Below are positions 61,513 to 64,000 of a stretch of DNA of 64,000 bases, in pieces. Location: contig OY756957.1 in the NCBI GenBank assembly GCA_963580455.1, positions 20,377,001 to 20,441,000 on the forward strand, in the 5' to 3' direction. Under the pieces are notes generated by a model that was not told the origin of the DNA, ran no database searches, and was given only the letters and a program-made list of their open reading frames with translations. Within the stretch, counting starts at the first letter, position 1. Every line of letters starts with the position of its first letter. The translations under genes and the position numbers were made by a program. This DNA is from Euonymus europaeus (Eukaryota; Streptophyta; Magnoliopsida; Celastrales; Celastraceae).

Positions 61513-62475
61513 CTTCCCACCTAAACTCTTTGTCCTACTAGGACCAAACAAATCAATATGCAATAGTCGAAGTGGCCTAGAAGTAGAAACAACATTTTTT
61601 GATTTAAAAGACTCCTTAATTTGCTTACCTCTAATGCAATGTTCACATATAATGGAATCACCAAACTTCAGCTTGGGTAAGCCTCTAACTAATTCTTTTG
61701 AACTAAGCTTTCTCAAAGTAGAAACACCTACATGACCCAATCTTCTATGCCAATATAACACAACATCATTGGAAGAAATCAAACATGTCATATTATCATT
61801 CATCATATTTAAGTCAAGAGCATACATATGACCTATTCTAACACCGGATGTAATGATATTATGATGCTCATCTACAATACAACATTTACCTTTCTTAAAA
61901 TGAGAATCATATCCTTTATCCGATAATTGACTAATGCTAAGCAAATTAAATTGCAACCATTCAACCAAAAGAAAATCATTTAGAGAAAAGGAACCCTTAC
62001 AAACCAATCCTATGCCTAGAATCTTTCCCTTAGAATTGTCTCCAAAAGTGACATAACCACCATTCTTCTTTTACCTGAATGAAGTAAATATGGTTCGATC
62101 TCCACTTATGTGCCTTGAGCATCCACTATCCAAGTACCATTGGCCTGGATTGGATGAAGACTTGAAGCATACCTAACCATGTGAATTCAAAAGACCTTAG
62201 GTATCCAAACTTTGGATCCTTGAGGGTTAGATACAATAGCATAGACATTTAATTTTAGCACAACACTTGCATAATCAATTTTGTCATCATATTTCAAGCA
62301 CTTTGGCACCCAAACCTTTTTCAAACTCACTTTCCTCACTCTAGGGTGTGTAGCCCTACATGAAGATGCACCACCCAAGTAGTGAGCACCTTTGGCCTTG
62401 GAGTGTTCTATCACTCATTTCTTTGTAGTTACAAATCATACACTTATTTGGGACATTAGTTGAGGATATGAAATG
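61513..62475 (-). pseudogene. Copia gag C-terminus, protease and integrase N-terminus, broken
   Basis: The minus-strand open part up to 62007 has LLSISQLSDKGYD, the pre-integrase zinc-binding domain (YWHRRLGHVG ... CEHCIRGK) and the first catalytic Asp of integrase in LLHIDLFGPSRTKS; it ends at the inserted LTR. Upstream in the same frame lie GGYVTFGD and, after a TAA at 62071-62073, the protease active site WYLDSGCSRH near 62108-62138. Further upstream, in another frame (62187-62414), is the Gag-protease linker with KKVWVPK and KVWIPK. At the right edge is a CMICNYK segment that may be the start of a Gag zinc knuckle. At least one frameshift and two stops interrupt it. The rest of gag and the 5' LTR must lie right of the LTR that begins at 62481. 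Confidence 0.85.
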
Positions 62476-62480
62476 GTCAT

Positions 62481-64000
62481 TGTAACACCCAAAATCATGG
62501 GATAGCTCACGTGATAGAGCAAAACGATTTATGTAATATTTATTATGATTTTTGTGCAACGTAATGTGTTAAATATGATCAATATTTTTTTTTTATCAAT
62601 TCTATATAGGGAGTAAAAATTATAAGAACCGGAATTATAATAATGAGAGTTAAAATAAAACTACTAAGAATTTGAAGCTGGAAATAGAATAGAAAAAATA
62701 ATTATAGGGATGGCAAAATTGTAAATAGGAGAGGGTGGCAAGTGTAATTACATAAGAGATGGCAGGACGGAAATGTAAATTGGCAAGTAAGTAAAATAAA
62801 ATAAAATAATTGTGAGTTGCACGCAACCCTAGTGAGACCAATAGGAAACGAAACCGGAAACATTGACTCAGGCATGGGCGGCGACGGAAGTGCGATCCTC
62901 ACGCCCGGCAAGGTCTAGCAACGAGACTGATACTGTAGGAAAGAGCACGAATAGGCGAGTTTATTGACACCACTTTCGGATCGATTGAAGGTTTGGAGAA
63001 CCGTCAACGGAGAGGGAGGGAAACACGGTGGCAGCGACTTTGGGGCGTCGATTCTGGTTCTTCCGGTTACCAATCAGGTAGCTGTTACACTGAGGCACTC
63101 ACCGGACTTCCTTGTGTCCATCCGAGTAGGTGGTGAACGCCACCGCTGCCGTACCGGCAAGGACCCGTGTTTTGGGTTAGACGGGTCTGTAGGAACCCGC
63201 GTGTTGGTGATCGGGTCAGGAAGACCCGGTTGACTATGGTGAGTTGACCTGACTGTTTGACCGAATTTGACCTTAATTATTCAAGTTAATTTAATAAATA
63301 GGTATTGATAAAATTGGGTATTATTGGGTTTCAGGAATACACGATTATAGTGAGAGTATTGGAATTTACAGAAACTCACAATGGTAAGTAATACTCACAT
63401 GTGTCACGGAAATGCATGCTGAATGATAGTTAATTTTACAATTTCTGTATTTGTATGTGTATGTATATGTATAAGGTATGTATATATGCTAGTATGATTA
63501 ATTTGCGGTAATGAGATTGATATTGTTATCATAATAATTGTATGGACTCTGTTGATTATAGACATCAATTTAATTGCGGTGATTTTGGTACTGGTTGATT
63601 GTGAACTGTCATGGGATGAAATGTGTATATATATATATTAATATGAGGCTGAACTGACGATGATGAGTTATTTGTGAATGGTGAATTGTTATGTGATGTT
63701 ATTTAGATATGACAGTTAATGGTTGTATTGCATGAAACATAACATATCATGACATACATAACACATGCATTTAAGAAAAATGAAAGGAGAATGTTTTTAC
63801 GAACCGGGTACTACTGCTACAGGGAGGGTATATGGAAAGGTTAACGTTGAGGTTTATATGAACGGAAACTGGTACCGGAAATGAAAATGGAAATGTATTC
63901 TGACTGAAAAGTGTTCTTTGGTAGAATACTTAATATAAGGAAAATCCCGACCGGTTGCTCTGTAGCAGTTTACCTAGGTTAAGGGCCCGAGTATTGGAAA
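62481..64000 (+). mobile_element. Probable LTR retrotransposon start (partial, runs off the window)
   Basis: Copia coding similarity stops at about 62480 and is followed by TGTAACACCC, a frequent start of plant gypsy LTRs. The 1520 bp to the window edge contain no recognisable protein. They include a GC-rich stretch (about 62850-63240), an ATAAA microsatellite near 62790-62808, and AT-rich sequence. No sequence shared with the other two LTR families was recognised. The 3' end and any internal region are outside the window, so it may be a solo LTR or a full element; the 5 bases before it are GTCAT. Confidence 0.6.

Noticed and set aside
62964..63233. 89-codon ORF in the GC-rich part of the last LTR
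   Set aside because: The composition favours open frames; no motif or homology was recognised.

Overview
The window looks like repeat-rich, probably pericentromeric or otherwise heterochromatic DNA from a flowering plant. The evidence is a very long AT-rich satellite array with a monomer of about 160 bp, plant-type LTR retrotransposons of the chromovirus (Tekay-like) Ty3/gypsy and Sirevirus-like Ty1/copia lineages, a primer binding site matching initiator tRNA-Met, and several nested insertions and solo LTRs. I found no host protein-coding gene, tRNA, rRNA or CRISPR array. The species cannot be named from the sequence.

Layout. (1) 1-39480 is one head-to-tail satellite array, about 36 kb or roughly 220 monomers, running off the left edge. 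Two solo LTRs interrupt it, each with an intact 5-bp target-site duplication: 26980-29055 (same family as the gypsy elements further right) and 34793-36313 (a different, probably Tat/Ogre-like family). The array shows several layers of higher-order repetition: a 320-bp dimer, a 479-bp trimer, blocks of about 1.6 and 2.35 kb, and a 1.9-kb block found again 20.6 kb away. (2) 39481-62480 is the remains of a minus-strand Sirevirus-like copia element. Its 3' LTR is cut by a 14.8-kb gypsy insertion. Its pol is cut by an oppositely oriented solo LTR (59323-61512) and carries a frameshift and stop codons. Its gag is cut by another LTR starting at 62481. (3) 41023-55806 is the gypsy insertion, with the unusual order LTR-internal-LTR-internal-LTR on the minus strand. 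The same AAATA target duplication is readable on both sides of the whole complex. (4) 62481-64000 is the start of another probable LTR that runs off the right edge.

How it fits together. The order of events can be read from the nesting: satellite first, then copia at the array edge (or copia fragment joined to it), then gypsy into the copia LTR, followed by a sister-chromatid or homologue exchange that duplicated the gypsy internal region. A 116-bp microhomology deletion trimmed the rightmost LTR. Both gypsy internal regions share a large gag deletion, a gag frameshift and two in-frame stops, and each has further private lesions, so neither encodes a complete polyprotein. The most informative observations are the tandem gypsy complex with a single target duplication, the multi-scale organisation of an apparently undescribed 160-bp satellite with a conserved small inverted repeat, and a recurring 12-bp palindrome in the gypsy LTRs. 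I saw no new enzymatic or defence system.
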